The notes beneath the pieces are model-generated. The model ran no database searches. It saw only the letters and a list, made by a program, of their open reading frames with translations, and was not told the origin of the DNA. A program made the translations under genes and the position numbers. Source: Coriobacteriaceae bacterium AF08-21 (GTDB lineage Bacteria; Actinomycetota; Coriobacteriia; Coriobacteriales; Coriobacteriaceae). Taken from it: 64,000 nt of DNA. Of the stretch, positions 53,200-62,707 are shown piece after piece. The number at the start of each line of letters is the position of its first letter. Within the stretch, counting starts at the first letter, position 1. The stretch is from NCBI GenBank assembly GCA_027687465.1, contig JAQCQR010000010.1, positions 23,326 through 87,325 of the forward strand. Reading direction: 5' to 3'.

Positions 53200-53219
53200 C
53201 ACTTTAGTTAAGTAAAGTG
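53200..53219. promoter_or_regulatory. Perfect CACTTTA-N6-TAAAGTG palindrome before the amino-acid importer
   Basis: The 20-bp palindrome lies 19 bp upstream of the binding-protein ATG. A related CTTTA-N6-TAAAG site is near ilvE (20914-20929), and a half-site ACTTTAGTG lies near 53246. A regulator of amino-acid metabolism could bind here; this is inference. Confidence 0.4.
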
Positions 53220-53272
53220 AATCATGTAACGTCCAGAATCATACACTTTAGTGAGGTGGAGTACAAGGGAGG

Positions 53273-53413
53273 GTTTGCCCGCCGGGTGCCGGGGCAGGGG
53301 TTAAGTTTGCTGCTCTACAGTCCTGCTCACGGCGGAGAGCACATTAAGTGCTCTCCTGTTCGTGCTGAACTCGCGACAAACTTAACCCCTGCCCCGGCAC
53401 CCGGCGGGCAAAC
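53273..53413. repeat. Long perfect inverted repeat, 37-bp arms with nested hairpin
   Basis: Arms 53273-53309 and 53377-53413 are perfectly complementary. The 67-bp centre contains a further perfect hairpin GGAGAGCAC-ATTAA-GTGCTCTCC. It lies between divergent genes (binding protein and rlmD-like), so it would be in a promoter region. No gene is recognised from 53220 to 53520. Confidence 0.88.
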
Positions 53414-53520
53414 GTCGTTGGGCTTATCACTAACATGAAATGGGTGCTTGCATATCGTCCGCTAGCTTGGCACGGTACAATGCTTTCAGATTTCAATTTA
53501 TAAATTAGTGGAGTTAATTC

Positions 53521-54969
53521 ATGGCAGAATCTCGTGCGGAGCGTAAGGCTCGTCGTGCTTTGATCGAGGCGGCTGAGGGGTCGAGGGAGAAAAAATCATT
53601 TAAGAAATCCAAGGCGTCTCAGGATGCGAAGGGTAAGTCGACCAAGAGCAAAGCTAAGGCCAAGCGTTTTGGCTCTCGCCGAGACGAGAATAAGGCACCT
53701 CGGGTTCGCTCCAAGCGTTCGCATATCGATTCGGTTCCGTCTGCGCGTAAGGCCGTGGATCCCAAGTCTCCTTGCTCCATCATGAAAGCTTGCGGTGGGT
53801 GCACGGCGCTCAATCGTCCTTATAAGAAGCAGCTCGCCGCCAAGCAGGCTGCCATGGAGGAGCTTTTTGCTTCGCTTTGTGAGCGTGAGGGCATTGCTGT
53901 AGATCCTATTCGTGGCATGGGTGTCACCCTGGGCGACCCGGGTAAATATCCTGCGCCGCGTGGCTTTCGTCATAAGGCTGCCACTCCCTTTGCTCCCGGT
54001 AAGGAGAGCACTGTCCGTTGCGGTTTCTTTGAGCGCGGCACGCACAAGATCGTTGCCGTACCCGAATGCCCCGTCGAGGCACCGGGCGCCCGACAGATTC
54101 TTAACGGCATCGCGCGTGAAGCTGAGCGCCTGCACATTCCCGCCTTTAACGAGGACAAGCATCTGGGCTTGCTCCGCTATGCCGTCGTCCGCTGCGGTTG
54201 GCGTACCGACCAGGTCATGGTCACGCTCGTGACCGCTCAGCGCGACTTGCCGCATGCGCAGGAGTTCTTTGAGGCTGTCGCCGCACTCGATCCGCGCATC
54301 GTCACCGTCGCCCAAAACATCAACGGACGCCCCGGCAACGCCATCCTCGGCGAGGAAACCCGCATCGTGCATGGCGCCGAATGCATGCGCGACCAGCTGC
54401 TCGGCTGCGAGTTCGATATCTCCCCCACCGCGTTCTATCAGACCAACCCGCAGCAGACCGAGCTGCTCTACCAGCTCGCCATCGACGGCATGGACCTGCA
54501 GCAGGGCGACGTGCTTATGGATGCCTACTGCGGCAGCGGCACCATCGGCCTTTGCGCCGCAAAGGATGCCCAGGACAAGGGCATCGGCATCATGCTGCTC
54601 GGCGTGGAGCGAAACCCCGCGGGCATTGCCGACGCACGCCGCAATGCCGAGCTCAACGGCCTTACCCGCAGCGCTTGGTTTATGGCCGACGACGCCACCG
54701 ACTACATCCTCGATGCCGCCGACAACAACGAGCGGGTCGATGTCCTTTCCATCGATCCGCCGCGCGCCGGCTCTACCCCCGAGTTCCTCGAAGCTGCCTG
54801 CGCGCTTAAGCCGCGCCGCATCACCTATATCAGCTGCAACCCCGTGACTCAAGAGCGCGACCTGCATCAGCTCCTCGACGGAGGCTATCGTCTGCTCAAG
54901 ATCACGCCCGTCGACATGTTCCCTCACACCGACCACACCGAAACCGTAGCGGTCCTCGAACGCCGCTAA
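53521..54969 (+). CDS. rlmD: 23S rRNA (uracil-5-)-methyltransferase, RlmD/RumA type
   Basis: The 482-residue enzyme methylates C5 of uridine in 23S rRNA using SAM. An N-terminal Lys/Arg-rich tail (about residues 1-75) is followed by a Cys cluster (Cys85, Cys91, Cys94, and a later ECPVE Cys) suitable for a 4Fe-4S site. SAM motif DAYCGSGTIG, the DPPRAG loop and the catalytic SCNP Cys are present. The basic tail is longer than usual and may bind RNA. Specific site (U747 or U1939 equivalent) cannot be told from sequence. Confidence 0.88.
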   Translation: MAESRAERKARRALIEAAEGSREKKSFKKSKASQDAKGKSTKSKAKAKRFGSRRDENKAPRVRSKRSHIDSVPSARKAVDPKSPCSIMKACGGCTALNRPYKKQLAAKQAAMEELFASLCEREGIAVDPIRGMGVTLGDPGKYPAPRGFRHKAATPFAPGKESTVRCGFFERGTHKIVAVPECPVEAPGARQILNGIAREAERLHIPAFNEDKHLGLLRYAVVRCGWRTDQVMVTLVTAQRDLPHAQEFFEAVAALDPRIVTVAQNINGRPGNAILGEETRIVHGAECMRDQLLGCEFDISPTAFYQTNPQQTELLYQLAIDGMDLQQGDVLMDAYCGSGTIGLCAAKDAQDKGIGIMLLGVERNPAGIADARRNAELNGLTRSAWFMADDATDYILDAADNNERVDVLSIDPPRAGSTPEFLEAACALKPRRITYISCNPVTQERDLHQLLDGGYRLLKITPVDMFPHTDHTETVAVLERR

Positions 54970-54997
54970 CCAACCTCAGTAGATTTTCGGGACAAGA

Positions 54998-55027
54998 AAG
55001 GGGGCGACCCGTCTGGGCCGCCCCCTT
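54998..55027 (+). terminator. Bidirectional terminator between rlmD-like and PHP genes
   Basis: AAGGGGGCG pairs with CGCCCCCTT (54998-55006, 55019-55027), with an inner CCC/GGG pairing. It lies 30 bp after the plus-strand stop and 20 bp past the minus-strand stop. Confidence 0.75.
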
Positions 55028-55047
55028 CGCTTGGTTTATAAATTCCG

Positions 55048-55869
55048 CTACATCCCCTTGCGCAGGTCGCACACGCCGGCTGCCGCCATCTCGCGTAGCA
55101 GCGTCTCGCGATCGCGCGTCACGATCAGATCCAACGGGAAGTGAATCTCGTCGAGCATCTTGCGAGCGTAATCGAGCTTACCAATTGCCATGCCAATGTG
55201 CGCATCGGTCGAAACGCCAATGCCCACGCCCAGCTCGGCGCAGCGCTCGGCGATCTTGCGGCATACGGCCCAATGCTCAGTGTCGACACCGTGTTCAAGA
55301 CTATGGTTGTTGATCTCAATAATCTTGTGCTTGGCCTTAGCCGCCAACAGCGCCTCGTCGATATCGAACGGCACGCCCGAGCGACCCGTGTGGCCCAGCA
55401 TGAACACCTTGGGGTGTTCCAAGGCGTTGATATACATCTCGGTCGCCTGGGCCAGCGTCGCGCCCTCAGCAATCTGCGGATTATGCACGCTTGCAACCAA
55501 ATAATCCAAATTACGCGTAACCAAATCGAACAGTGAATGCTGACGGCTGTACGAATCGCCGGCGATATCGAGCGTGACAGGAGTGTCCTCGCCAAACAGG
55601 CTTCCGTCCAGCGAAACGATATCGGCCTCGGCACCACGCAGCACCAGCACGCCGCTCCAAATGCGCGGCCAGATATCCTGGTTGATAAAGAACTGGTAAC
55701 TGCGCAGGTCATTGGGGCAAGCCGTAACCATAGAGCTCAAATGGTCGGCAGATCCGAGCACCTGCAGGCCACGCTCTGCCGCCCAGTACACATTCTCCTC
55801 AATGGTCGAATATGCATGCGCAGAGAACATCGTATGGGTATGAATGTCACAAGAAAGCAGGTAGGGCAT
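55048..55869 (-). CDS. PHP-domain phosphatase/hydrolase (YcdX-like)
   Basis: The 273-residue protein has the four PHP metal-binding motifs: HTHTMFSAHA near residue 10, SADHLS, a central His in VASVHNPQI and VSTDAHIG. YcdX-like proteins bind three zinc or manganese ions and act as phosphoesterases; the natural substrate is uncertain. ATG 55869 has AAGGAG 7 bp upstream. Confidence 0.9.
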   Translation of the reverse strand: MPYLLSCDIHTHTMFSAHAYSTIEENVYWAAERGLQVLGSADHLSSMVTACPNDLRSYQFFINQDIWPRIWSGVLVLRGAEADIVSLDGSLFGEDTPVTLDIAGDSYSRQHSLFDLVTRNLDYLVASVHNPQIAEGATLAQATEMYINALEHPKVFMLGHTGRSGVPFDIDEALLAAKAKHKIIEINNHSLEHGVDTEHWAVCRKIAERCAELGVGIGVSTDAHIGMAIGKLDYARKMLDEIHFPLDLIVTRDRETLLREMAAAGVCDLRKGM

Positions 55870-55970
55870 CAGGTCTCCTTATCTGGCACGGCCGTCGCGT
55901 ATATTCATTGTACGCATAGCCTTCGATAGTCGTAAAACTGCTTCATCCCAAAGACACAACGTCCATGACA

Positions 55971-56001
55971 ACGGGGTCCGGCTTAACACCAAACCCCGTT
56001 T
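55971..56001 (-). terminator. Hairpin after the aminotransferase gene
   Basis: AACGGGGT pairs with ACCCCGTT (55971-55978, 55994-56001). The following T-run is weak, so efficiency is uncertain. Confidence 0.45.
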
Positions 56002-56034
56002 CACGTAAAACATTGTAGGCAGAGCGCTTTACTT

Positions 56035-57219
56035 TTAACGATACTCGTCCGCCAACTGTTTCCAAGCGGGTAGCGAATTGACGATGGTCTCGTAGCTCAC
56101 GCAGTATCCCAAGCGGAACCAGCCCGGCATGCCAAAGCTGTCCGAGGGAACCGCGAGCAGTTCGTACTTCTTCGCGCGCGCGCAGAACGCATTCGCATCG
56201 GGCTCCAGCGCTTTCACCCACAGGTAGAACGCGCCTTCCGGCTCGACATAGGTGTAGCCGTACTCCGCTAGTGCGTCGGTGAGCGCCGTGCGGTTGCGCG
56301 CATAGGCCTCGACATCACTCGGCTCATCGATACAGTCGATGATCACGCGCTGGAAGAGCGCCGGTGCGCACACAAAGCCCAGCGTACGGGCGGCACCCGC
56401 AACAGCCGGCATCAGACGCGCCGCCTGCGGGTTGGTGTTGGGAACCAAAATCCAGCCCACGCGCTCGCCCGGCAGCGACAGCGACTTGGAGTACGAATAG
56501 CACACGACGGCGTGCTCGTAAATCGAGGGCACCCAAGGCACCTCGGCGCCGTATACAATCTCGCGATACGGTTCATCCGAGATAAGCATAATCGGGTTCT
56601 CGGGATCGCGCTTGGCGTTGACCTCGCACAAAACTTTAGCCAGGCGCGTCAAGGTATCGCGCGTATACACAGCGCCGGTCGGGTTATTGGGCGAGTCGAT
56701 AATGACGGCAGCCGTCTTATCGGTAATCGCCTTGAGCACGTTATCCACGCTCAGCTGGAACGTATCTTCATCGGCGAGCGCCTCGACACACGTACAGCCG
56801 GCCTTCTCAATCCACACACGATACTCCGGGAAGTACGGAGCGATAACGATGACCTCGTCGCCCGGATTGGTAATCGCGTTGAGCGTACAGGTGAGCGAAG
56901 CTGCCGCACCCACCGTCATAAAGACATCCTTGCCCTCATAGCTCGTGCCAAAGCGGCGGTTGAGCGATTCGGCCACGGCGGTACGGCACTGCGGCAGACC
57001 CGGTGCAGGCGTGTATCCATGCAGCTGGTCGCTCGGCAGTTCCAAGGCCTTCTTAATGGACTCAGCCACGGCGGCAGGTGCCGGAACGCTCGGGTTACCC
57101 AGCGAAAAATCGAATACGTTCTCTGCACCGATCTGCGCCTTGCGTTCAAGGCCATAGCTAAAGATCTCACGGATGATGGAGCTCTCCGCACCGCGAGCAT
57201 ACATAGTTTCGTTGATCAT
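56035..57219 (-). CDS. PLP-dependent aminotransferase, class I/II (aspartate aminotransferase fold)
   Basis: The 394-residue fold-type I enzyme has DSPNNPTGAVYT, the ISDEPYREIVY Asp-Tyr pair and the PLP Lys in YSYSKSLSLPGERVGW. The N-terminal segment GNPSVPAPAAV and overall length match pyridoxal-phosphate-dependent aminotransferases used in amino-acid metabolism. Substrate specificity is unknown. ATG 57219 has AAGGGGAAC upstream; the frame to 57333 would cross a palindrome. Confidence 0.92.
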   Translation of the reverse strand: MINETMYARGAESSIIREIFSYGLERKAQIGAENVFDFSLGNPSVPAPAAVAESIKKALELPSDQLHGYTPAPGLPQCRTAVAESLNRRFGTSYEGKDVFMTVGAAASLTCTLNAITNPGDEVIVIAPYFPEYRVWIEKAGCTCVEALADEDTFQLSVDNVLKAITDKTAAVIIDSPNNPTGAVYTRDTLTRLAKVLCEVNAKRDPENPIMLISDEPYREIVYGAEVPWVPSIYEHAVVCYSYSKSLSLPGERVGWILVPNTNPQAARLMPAVAGAARTLGFVCAPALFQRVIIDCIDEPSDVEAYARNRTALTDALAEYGYTYVEPEGAFYLWVKALEPDANAFCARAKKYELLAVPSDSFGMPGWFRLGYCVSYETIVNSLPAWKQLADEYR

Positions 57220-57278
57220 CTGTTCCCCTTTCGCATAGGCGCTATTGTACGCTTTAGCCGAGCAAAGTGCCGCAGAAT

Positions 57279-57338
57279 GTTGATTGGGGACAGACTTAAA
57301 TGCGTGAAAACGCTCATTTAAGTCTGTCCCCAATCAAC
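57279..57338. repeat. Perfect 24-bp palindrome with GGGGACAGACTTAAATG core
   Basis: Arms 57279-57302 and 57315-57338 are perfectly complementary with a short GAAA-containing loop. The GGGGACAG core is shared with palindromes at 34626-34818 and 22683-22693. It lies upstream of the aminotransferase start and downstream of the ftsH terminator. Confidence 0.85.
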
Positions 57339-57344
57339 AGATGC

Positions 57345-57378
57345 AAAAAGCCTCCGCAGGTTTCCCCGCGGAGGCTTT
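57345..57378 (-). terminator. Terminator of the tilS-hpt-ftsH cluster
   Basis: AAAGCCTCCGC pairs with GCGGAGGCTTT (57347-57357 with 57368-57378) and a TTTTT run follows on the minus strand. Confidence 0.85.
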
Positions 57379-57389
57379 CGCCACAAAGA

Positions 57390-59531
57390 CTATTTGTCGG
57401 TGTCGGCATCGGCATCGGCATCGACGACGGCATTGTCATCGTCAGCACCATCGGATGCGGCTTCGGCATCCTCCTGCATGGCCGCCTGCGCAAAGGCCGC
57501 GGCATCAGCCGCCAGCTCCTCCTCGCTCATACGAGGCGCGCGCTTCTTGGTCGGCATGCCGGCCGCCTTGGCATTGCGCTCCTCCTTGGCCGCCAGGATA
57601 TCGTCCTCGCGCTCAAGGTAGGCATTCCACTCGTTGTCGAGCAGGGCGTTCACAGCGTCACCTTCGACGGTCTCGCGCTCAAGCAGCACCTTCGCCATCA
57701 GATCGAGCTGATCGCGACGGGCATCCAGAATCTCGACCGCACGACGATGGGCCTCGCGCATGATGCGCTGAACCTCGATATCGATGCGACGCGCCGTCTC
57801 CTCGGAGTAATCCTGATGATCGGCGTAATCGCGACCAAGGAACACCTGATGCTGCGCCTCGCCAAACACTTGCGTGCCCAGCTCCTCGCTCATGCCCAGG
57901 CGCGTGACCATCTCGCGCGCCATCTTGGTTGCGCGCTCCAGATCGTTGCTCGCGCCCGACGTGATGTCATCGCACATGAGCTCCTCGGCAACGCGACCGC
58001 CCAAGAACACGGCGAGCTCGTCGAGCATCTCGTTCTTGGTCTTGAGGAAGTGGTCCTCCTGCGGAAGCTGCAGCGTGTAGCCCAGAGCCTGACCGCGGCT
58101 GACGATCGAGATCTTGTGGACCGGATCGGAGTGCTCCAGGATGTGGCCCACCAGGGCATGACCGCTCTCGTGGTAGGCAATCGTGGTGCGCTCGGCCTCG
58201 GTCATCACGCGACCCTTGCGCTGCGGTCCGGCAATCACGCGCTCCATCGATTCCTCGACCTCGTCCATCGAGATCACGGAACGATGACGGCGAGCGGCCA
58301 GCAGCGCAGACTCGTTGAGCAGGTTCGCCAAATCGGCACCAGTAAAGCCAACGGTCATCTGGGCGAGCTTCTCAAACTTAACGTCCTCGTCCATCGGCTT
58401 GTTCTCGGCATGCACGCGCAAGATCTGCTCGCGGCCCTTCACATCCGGACGGTCGACCGTAACCTGACGGTCAAAACGGCCGGGACGCAGCAATGCCGGA
58501 TCCAGGATGTCAGGACGGTTGGTCGCAGCGATCAGGATGACCGACTCGCTTTCCTCAAAGCCGTCCATCTCGACCAGCAGCTGGTTGAGCGTCTGCTCGC
58601 GCTCGTCGTGACCGCCGCCCAAGCCAGCTCCGCGCTGACGTCCCACGGCATCGATCTCATCGATGAAGATGATCGACGGGGCCTGGGACTTGGCCTCCTT
58701 AAAGAGGTCACGCACACGGCTGGCGCCGACGCCTACGAACATCTCGACAAAGTCGGAACCCGAGATGCTAAAGAACGGCACGCCCGCCTCGCCGGCAACG
58801 GCCTTGGCCAGCAGCGTTTTACCGGTGCCCGGAGGGCCAACCAGCAACACGCCACGCGGGATCTTGGCGCCCAGCTTGCGATAGCGATCCGGATCGCTCA
58901 AAAAGTCACGGATCTCCTCGAGCTCCTCGACTGCCTCGTCCACGCCGGCAACGTCTTCAAACTTGACCTTGGGGCGTGTGGCCTCGTTGGTCTTGGCGTT
59001 GGTCTTGCCAAACTGCATGTTCCTGTTGTTGGCGCCCATCATCTGGCGCATAAAGTAGAACATGATGGCGATAAGGGCGATCGTCGGAAGCACACTCATC
59101 GCCAAGTCGCCCCAAAAATCGGGATCGTTGGTGTTGACGATGTACTTGGTATCGGGGTGCTCCGCCATGAGCTCAGCAAGCGAATCGAAGCCGACATAGG
59201 TCGAGGAGAAGCTCTTGAGCTCGCTCGTATCGCCCTTGTCCTTCTTCGTCTTCCAGTAATGACCCGTCACGCTTCCGTCTTGAACCGTATAGGTCAGATC
59301 TTCGACGCGATCCTGCTTGATGGCGCTGACCATCTCGCTCGTCGCGAGCTTAACGGTATTGCTGGAGCTGGCAAAGCCGGAGCCCATATTAAAGAAGGCA
59401 TAGCCCAGAAGCGCGCAAGCCAAAAGAAAATACAGCCAGCCCGTACGCGTGGGCTTCTTGCCTCCGGGCATCCCCGGGATCTTAGGCTCCCGGGGAGTCT
59501 GGGAATTGTTATCGTTACGGTCGTCGGGCAT
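57390..59531 (-). CDS. ftsH: ATP-dependent zinc metalloprotease FtsH
   Basis: The 713-residue membrane protease has two membrane helices (about residues 31-49 and 148-168), an AAA ATPase with Walker A GPPGTGKT and the second region of homology, and a zinc protease site [11 protein letters not shown]. It degrades misfolded membrane and regulatory proteins. The acidic C-terminal tail after about residue 665 is Ala/Asp-rich and disordered. It follows hpt with a one-base gap, as in many Gram-positives. GGAGGT lies about 11 bp before ATG. Confidence 0.97.
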   Translation of the reverse strand: MPDDRNDNNSQTPREPKIPGMPGGKKPTRTGWLYFLLACALLGYAFFNMGSGFASSSNTVKLATSEMVSAIKQDRVEDLTYTVQDGSVTGHYWKTKKDKGDTSELKSFSSTYVGFDSLAELMAEHPDTKYIVNTNDPDFWGDLAMSVLPTIALIAIMFYFMRQMMGANNRNMQFGKTNAKTNEATRPKVKFEDVAGVDEAVEELEEIRDFLSDPDRYRKLGAKIPRGVLLVGPPGTGKTLLAKAVAGEAGVPFFSISGSDFVEMFVGVGASRVRDLFKEAKSQAPSIIFIDEIDAVGRQRGAGLGGGHDEREQTLNQLLVEMDGFEESESVILIAATNRPDILDPALLRPGRFDRQVTVDRPDVKGREQILRVHAENKPMDEDVKFEKLAQMTVGFTGADLANLLNESALLAARRHRSVISMDEVEESMERVIAGPQRKGRVMTEAERTTIAYHESGHALVGHILEHSDPVHKISIVSRGQALGYTLQLPQEDHFLKTKNEMLDELAVFLGGRVAEELMCDDITSGASNDLERATKMAREMVTRLGMSEELGTQVFGEAQHQVFLGRDYADHQDYSEETARRIDIEVQRIMREAHRRAVEILDARRDQLDLMAKVLLERETVEGDAVNALLDNEWNAYLEREDDILAAKEERNAKAAGMPTKKRAPRMSEEELAADAAAFAQAAMQEDAEAASDGADDDNAVVDADADADTDK

Positions 59532-59532
59532 C

Positions 59533-60081
59533 TTACGAATAAACCTCCGGTTTCAAAATGCCCAGATACGGAAGGTTGCGATAGCGCTCGGCATAGTCGA
59601 GGCCGTAGCCCACCACAAAGGCATCGGGGCAATGGGTTCCAACATACTTGGGCGTGATGGCCGAGACGCGGTCCTCAACGTCCTTCCACAGGAAGGCGGC
59701 GACCTCCAGAGAAGCGGGCTTGCGGCTCTCGAGGTTCTTCATCAGATACTTGAGCGTCAGGCCCGAGTCCAGAATGTCCTCGACGATCAGCACGTCGCGA
59801 CCGCGGATGTCGATATCCAGGTCCTTAATGATACGCACGATACCCGAGGACTTCACACCGTCGCCGTAGCTCGAAACAGCCATGAAATCGATGTTGGTCG
59901 GCAGCTCGATCTTACGCATCAGGTCGCCCATAAAGACCACGGCGCCGCGCAGGACCGCAATCAGCACCAGATCCTTACCCGCGTAGTCGCGAGTAATCTG
60001 CTCGCCTAGGCGAGAGACGATACCGTCGATATCCTCCTGCGTAAACAGAACCTTCTCGATATCCGGATGTTGAGAAGCCAT
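59533..60081 (-). CDS. hpt: Hypoxanthine phosphoribosyltransferase
   Basis: The 182-residue enzyme joins hypoxanthine or guanine to PRPP in purine salvage. The PRPP motif VLIVEDILDSGLTL, the LRGAVVFM loop and MAVSSYGDG flexible loop are complete. The start ATG follows AAGAAAGGGTTGTC. Its position between tilS and ftsH is a widely conserved arrangement. Confidence 0.96.
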   Translation of the reverse strand: MASQHPDIEKVLFTQEDIDGIVSRLGEQITRDYAGKDLVLIAVLRGAVVFMGDLMRKIELPTNIDFMAVSSYGDGVKSSGIVRIIKDLDIDIRGRDVLIVEDILDSGLTLKYLMKNLESRKPASLEVAAFLWKDVEDRVSAITPKYVGTHCPDAFVVGYGLDYAERYRNLPYLGILKPEVYS

Positions 60082-60166
60082 GACAACCCTTTCTTGTGCT
60101 TATCGCCCACACACCGCCGTATGGACGCGAACTACACATTCTAGCAGCGCACGGGGTATATTTTCC

Positions 60167-60230
60167 AGCCCTCGCACCATCAGCGCGGGAATACCGTCAA
60201 CGCCGCACAGAAAAGCTGGTGCGAGGGGCT
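60167..60230 (-). repeat. Inverted repeat in the tilS-hpt spacer
   Basis: AGCCCTCGCACCA (60167-60179) pairs with TGGTGCGAGGGGCT (60217-60230, one bulge). The right arm overlaps the tilS stop codon. Confidence 0.55.
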
Positions 60231-61767
60231 AATCCGCGTCAACCACGCGAAGCAGATAGGCCACACGCGTCGCCGCCGTGCATTTAAAACGCTCGTCCGC
60301 GCGAACTCCGGCGACCCACACCACGGCACCTCCCGGCGCCGTCCTCACCATGGGCACGCCGGCGCGCTCGGAAACGGGAATGCGAGCCTCGCCTAGCAAG
60401 TCGGATACTTTCTTGCTTCGACCACTCATCCCTAACGGGCACATCACGTCTCCCGGTGCAGGACCGTCCACCCACAGGCGCGCCAATCGCGCCTCGGCAG
60501 GGATCTCGCCACGCGAGCCCGCCAGAATCCGCTCACTATCGCTGTCGGCAAAACCCAGGGCAGCCGCGTCTACCAAAGCTGTCACTTCCCCGGCAGCTGC
60601 AAGCTCACGGGCGCGGCGCACGATATCGCATCCCGGCTCAACGGCCATCGGTTCTGTGACCAGCATACGTCCCCCGCCCAACGGCAAACGTCCGGGTACG
60701 GTAACCCAGTCCGCGACCAGGCACTCGCGAGCCGCCGGCGCCTTGAACGCCAGCATGCCAAACTCAATGCGTGCGTCAATCCCCGCCGGAAGCGTGACCG
60801 AGCCGGCGCCCTCGGCAACGCAGGAAAGGACTCGCTCCACATGTCGCATCTCTGGACGAGCGTCCGGATCGATGCGCTTAATCGCCAGTCGCACGATGCG
60901 CCGCGCGATTACCACCTCGGCCGCAGCAAGGCGCCTGGCATCGAGCACCAGCGCGCCCGCCGCCTCCTTACGCAGACAGCTTCGAAACGCCTGTGCTGAA
61001 AGCTGAGACAAAAACGCGTCCTCATCGCCTAAGATCTCGCAGGCGGCGCCAATCGTCTTGCAGGCGCTCGCGTTGCGCTGCGCCACCACCGGCATCACTC
61101 GATGGCGCACGTAGTTTCGCAGATACGAGATATCCTCATTGCTCTCGTCTTCACGCCACGGCTGACCATGTACCTGTAGATAGCCCACGAGCTCGCCATG
61201 AGTTAGGTCGAGCAAGGGACGCACCACGATGTTCCTCCGGCGAGGAATGCTCGATAGGCCAGCGGGCCCCGAACCCTTAATCGCGTTCATCAAAAACGTT
61301 TCCGCGCGATCCGAAGACGTGTGCGCGGTGCAGATACGAGCCGCCGTCCGCGGTGCCCCCGTCTGGGCGCAGAGCTCGCGAACATACCTCCGCGCCGCGG
61401 CATAGCGCACCTCCCGGGCCGCGGCCTCAATATTGCCCGACTCCTCATCAAAATAAGCGTGCTCCACGCACAGCGGTAAACCATATTTCGCGCAGAGCTC
61501 ACGCACAAAGGCCTCGTCGCCATCGGACGCCTTGCCGCGCAGATGATGGTTTACATGCAGCACATGCAGGCGCTCGCGAGCAATGGGGGCAACACCGCGT
61601 CCGTCTTGGATATCCAGCTTTGATGTGCACGCCATAAGAAGCAGTGCCGTCGAGTCCGCGCCGCCTGATACCATGAGCACGACAGGAGCAGCCTGCTGCC
61701 TCGTCCGGGTCTCATCGACTGCCCCGGGCACGGCATGGTGTCCATAATGCTGAGATACCGTTGGCAT
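60229..61767 (-). CDS. tilS: tRNA(Ile)-lysidine synthetase
   Basis: The 512-residue protein has the PP-loop motif VSGGADST (about residues 33-40), used to activate C34 of tRNA-Ile(CAU) with ATP before lysine attachment. HLRG...DGDEAFV and the AHTSSDRAETFL motif follow. The C-terminal half has the tilS substrate-binding and TilS C-terminal domains (LPLGGGRML, then MCPLGMSGRSKKVSDLL). Essential for AUA decoding. A good AGGAGG ribosome site precedes ATG 61767. Confidence 0.96.
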   Translation of the reverse strand: MPTVSQHYGHHAVPGAVDETRTRQQAAPVVLMVSGGADSTALLLMACTSKLDIQDGRGVAPIARERLHVLHVNHHLRGKASDGDEAFVRELCAKYGLPLCVEHAYFDEESGNIEAAAREVRYAAARRYVRELCAQTGAPRTAARICTAHTSSDRAETFLMNAIKGSGPAGLSSIPRRRNIVVRPLLDLTHGELVGYLQVHGQPWREDESNEDISYLRNYVRHRVMPVVAQRNASACKTIGAACEILGDEDAFLSQLSAQAFRSCLRKEAAGALVLDARRLAAAEVVIARRIVRLAIKRIDPDARPEMRHVERVLSCVAEGAGSVTLPAGIDARIEFGMLAFKAPAARECLVADWVTVPGRLPLGGGRMLVTEPMAVEPGCDIVRRARELAAAGEVTALVDAAALGFADSDSERILAGSRGEIPAEARLARLWVDGPAPGDVMCPLGMSGRSKKVSDLLGEARIPVSERAGVPMVRTAPGGAVVWVAGVRADERFKCTAATRVAYLLRVVDAD

Positions 61768-61815
61768 TTGCTTCCTCCTCTATTCGTTCGCACCCATTGT
61801 ATCCTTTGGAATCTT

Positions 61816-62625
61816 ATGTCTCGTCTGCACCTTCATATCCTTGGCAGCGGCTCAAAAGGCAACTGCGCACTCATCGAGGGCCCGCAGGGGCTCATTATGG
61901 TCGATGACGGACTGTCTCGCCGCGAGACATTAAAGCGCATGGCAGAACTGGGGCTCTCGACAGACAACGTCTCGGCTCTTCTCATTACTCATGAGCATAG
62001 CGATCACATCAAGGGCCTCGATGTCTGGTGCAAGCACTGGCACGGCCCCCTCTTTGCCAGCAGGGGCACTCTTTCGAACAAAGAAAATCTTTCGCATCTG
62101 CCTGTCGAGGAATTCGATCCCGGCGACGCCCTATCCATTGCCGGCATCCACGTGCAAACCTACTCAACATCACACGATGTCATCAATCCAGTCGGTTATC
62201 GATTCGACGCCCTCGATGATTCCATCGGCTTTGCCACCGACACCGGAGAGCTATCGAGCCAAGCCATGAACACCCTCAAAGATTGTCGAGTCCTCGCGCT
62301 CGAAAGCAACCATGATGTGACCATGCTGCGCGAGGGAGAATATCCCCGCTTTCTTCAGGAGCGCATCCTGTCTGCAAGGGGACACCTCTCCAATGGCCAA
62401 GCCGCCGAAGCCGCGCGCGAACTTGTTACCGATCGCACCGAACAGCTCATTGCCATGCATATCAGCCAAGATAACAATCGTCCGAGCCTTACCGTCAAAA
62501 GCTATGCCAAAGCTCTAGCCGCAACCCTGGATGACGAGGTCGGCAGCTCCGCAACCCTTCTCCAAGGATCGCGAAAACTCTCGATACGTCCTGCGAGTCA
62601 GTATCAGCCGGCAACCATTCAATAG
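61816..62625 (+). CDS. MBL-fold metallo-hydrolase (YycJ/WalJ-like)
   Basis: The 269-residue protein starts LHILGSGSKGNCALIEG and has the metal motif THEHSDHIKG. Additional conserved residues are STSHD, DTGELS and a LESNHD segment, as in YycJ/WalJ-type exonuclease-like hydrolases. ATG 61816 is preferred because family similarity begins there; the longer frame to 61735 is antisense to the tilS 5' end. It ends at a strong bidirectional terminator. Confidence 0.92.
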   Translation: MSRLHLHILGSGSKGNCALIEGPQGLIMVDDGLSRRETLKRMAELGLSTDNVSALLITHEHSDHIKGLDVWCKHWHGPLFASRGTLSNKENLSHLPVEEFDPGDALSIAGIHVQTYSTSHDVINPVGYRFDALDDSIGFATDTGELSSQAMNTLKDCRVLALESNHDVTMLREGEYPRFLQERILSARGHLSNGQAAEAARELVTDRTEQLIAMHISQDNNRPSLTVKSYAKALAATLDDEVGSSATLLQGSRKLSIRPASQYQPATIQ

Positions 62626-62634
62626 ACTGTCCTA

Positions 62635-62684
62635 GACAGCAAAAGGGGCCGAGAATCGCTTCCCAGCCCCTTTTGCTGTCTTTT
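62635..62684 (+). terminator. Bidirectional terminator between MBL and Hsp20 genes
   Basis: A 15-bp perfect stem (62635-62649 with 62666-62680) is followed by TTTTAAT on the plus strand; it also lies just past the minus-strand Hsp20 stop. Confidence 0.85.
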
Positions 62685-62707
62685 AATAGCGCAGAACACC
62701 AACGAAG

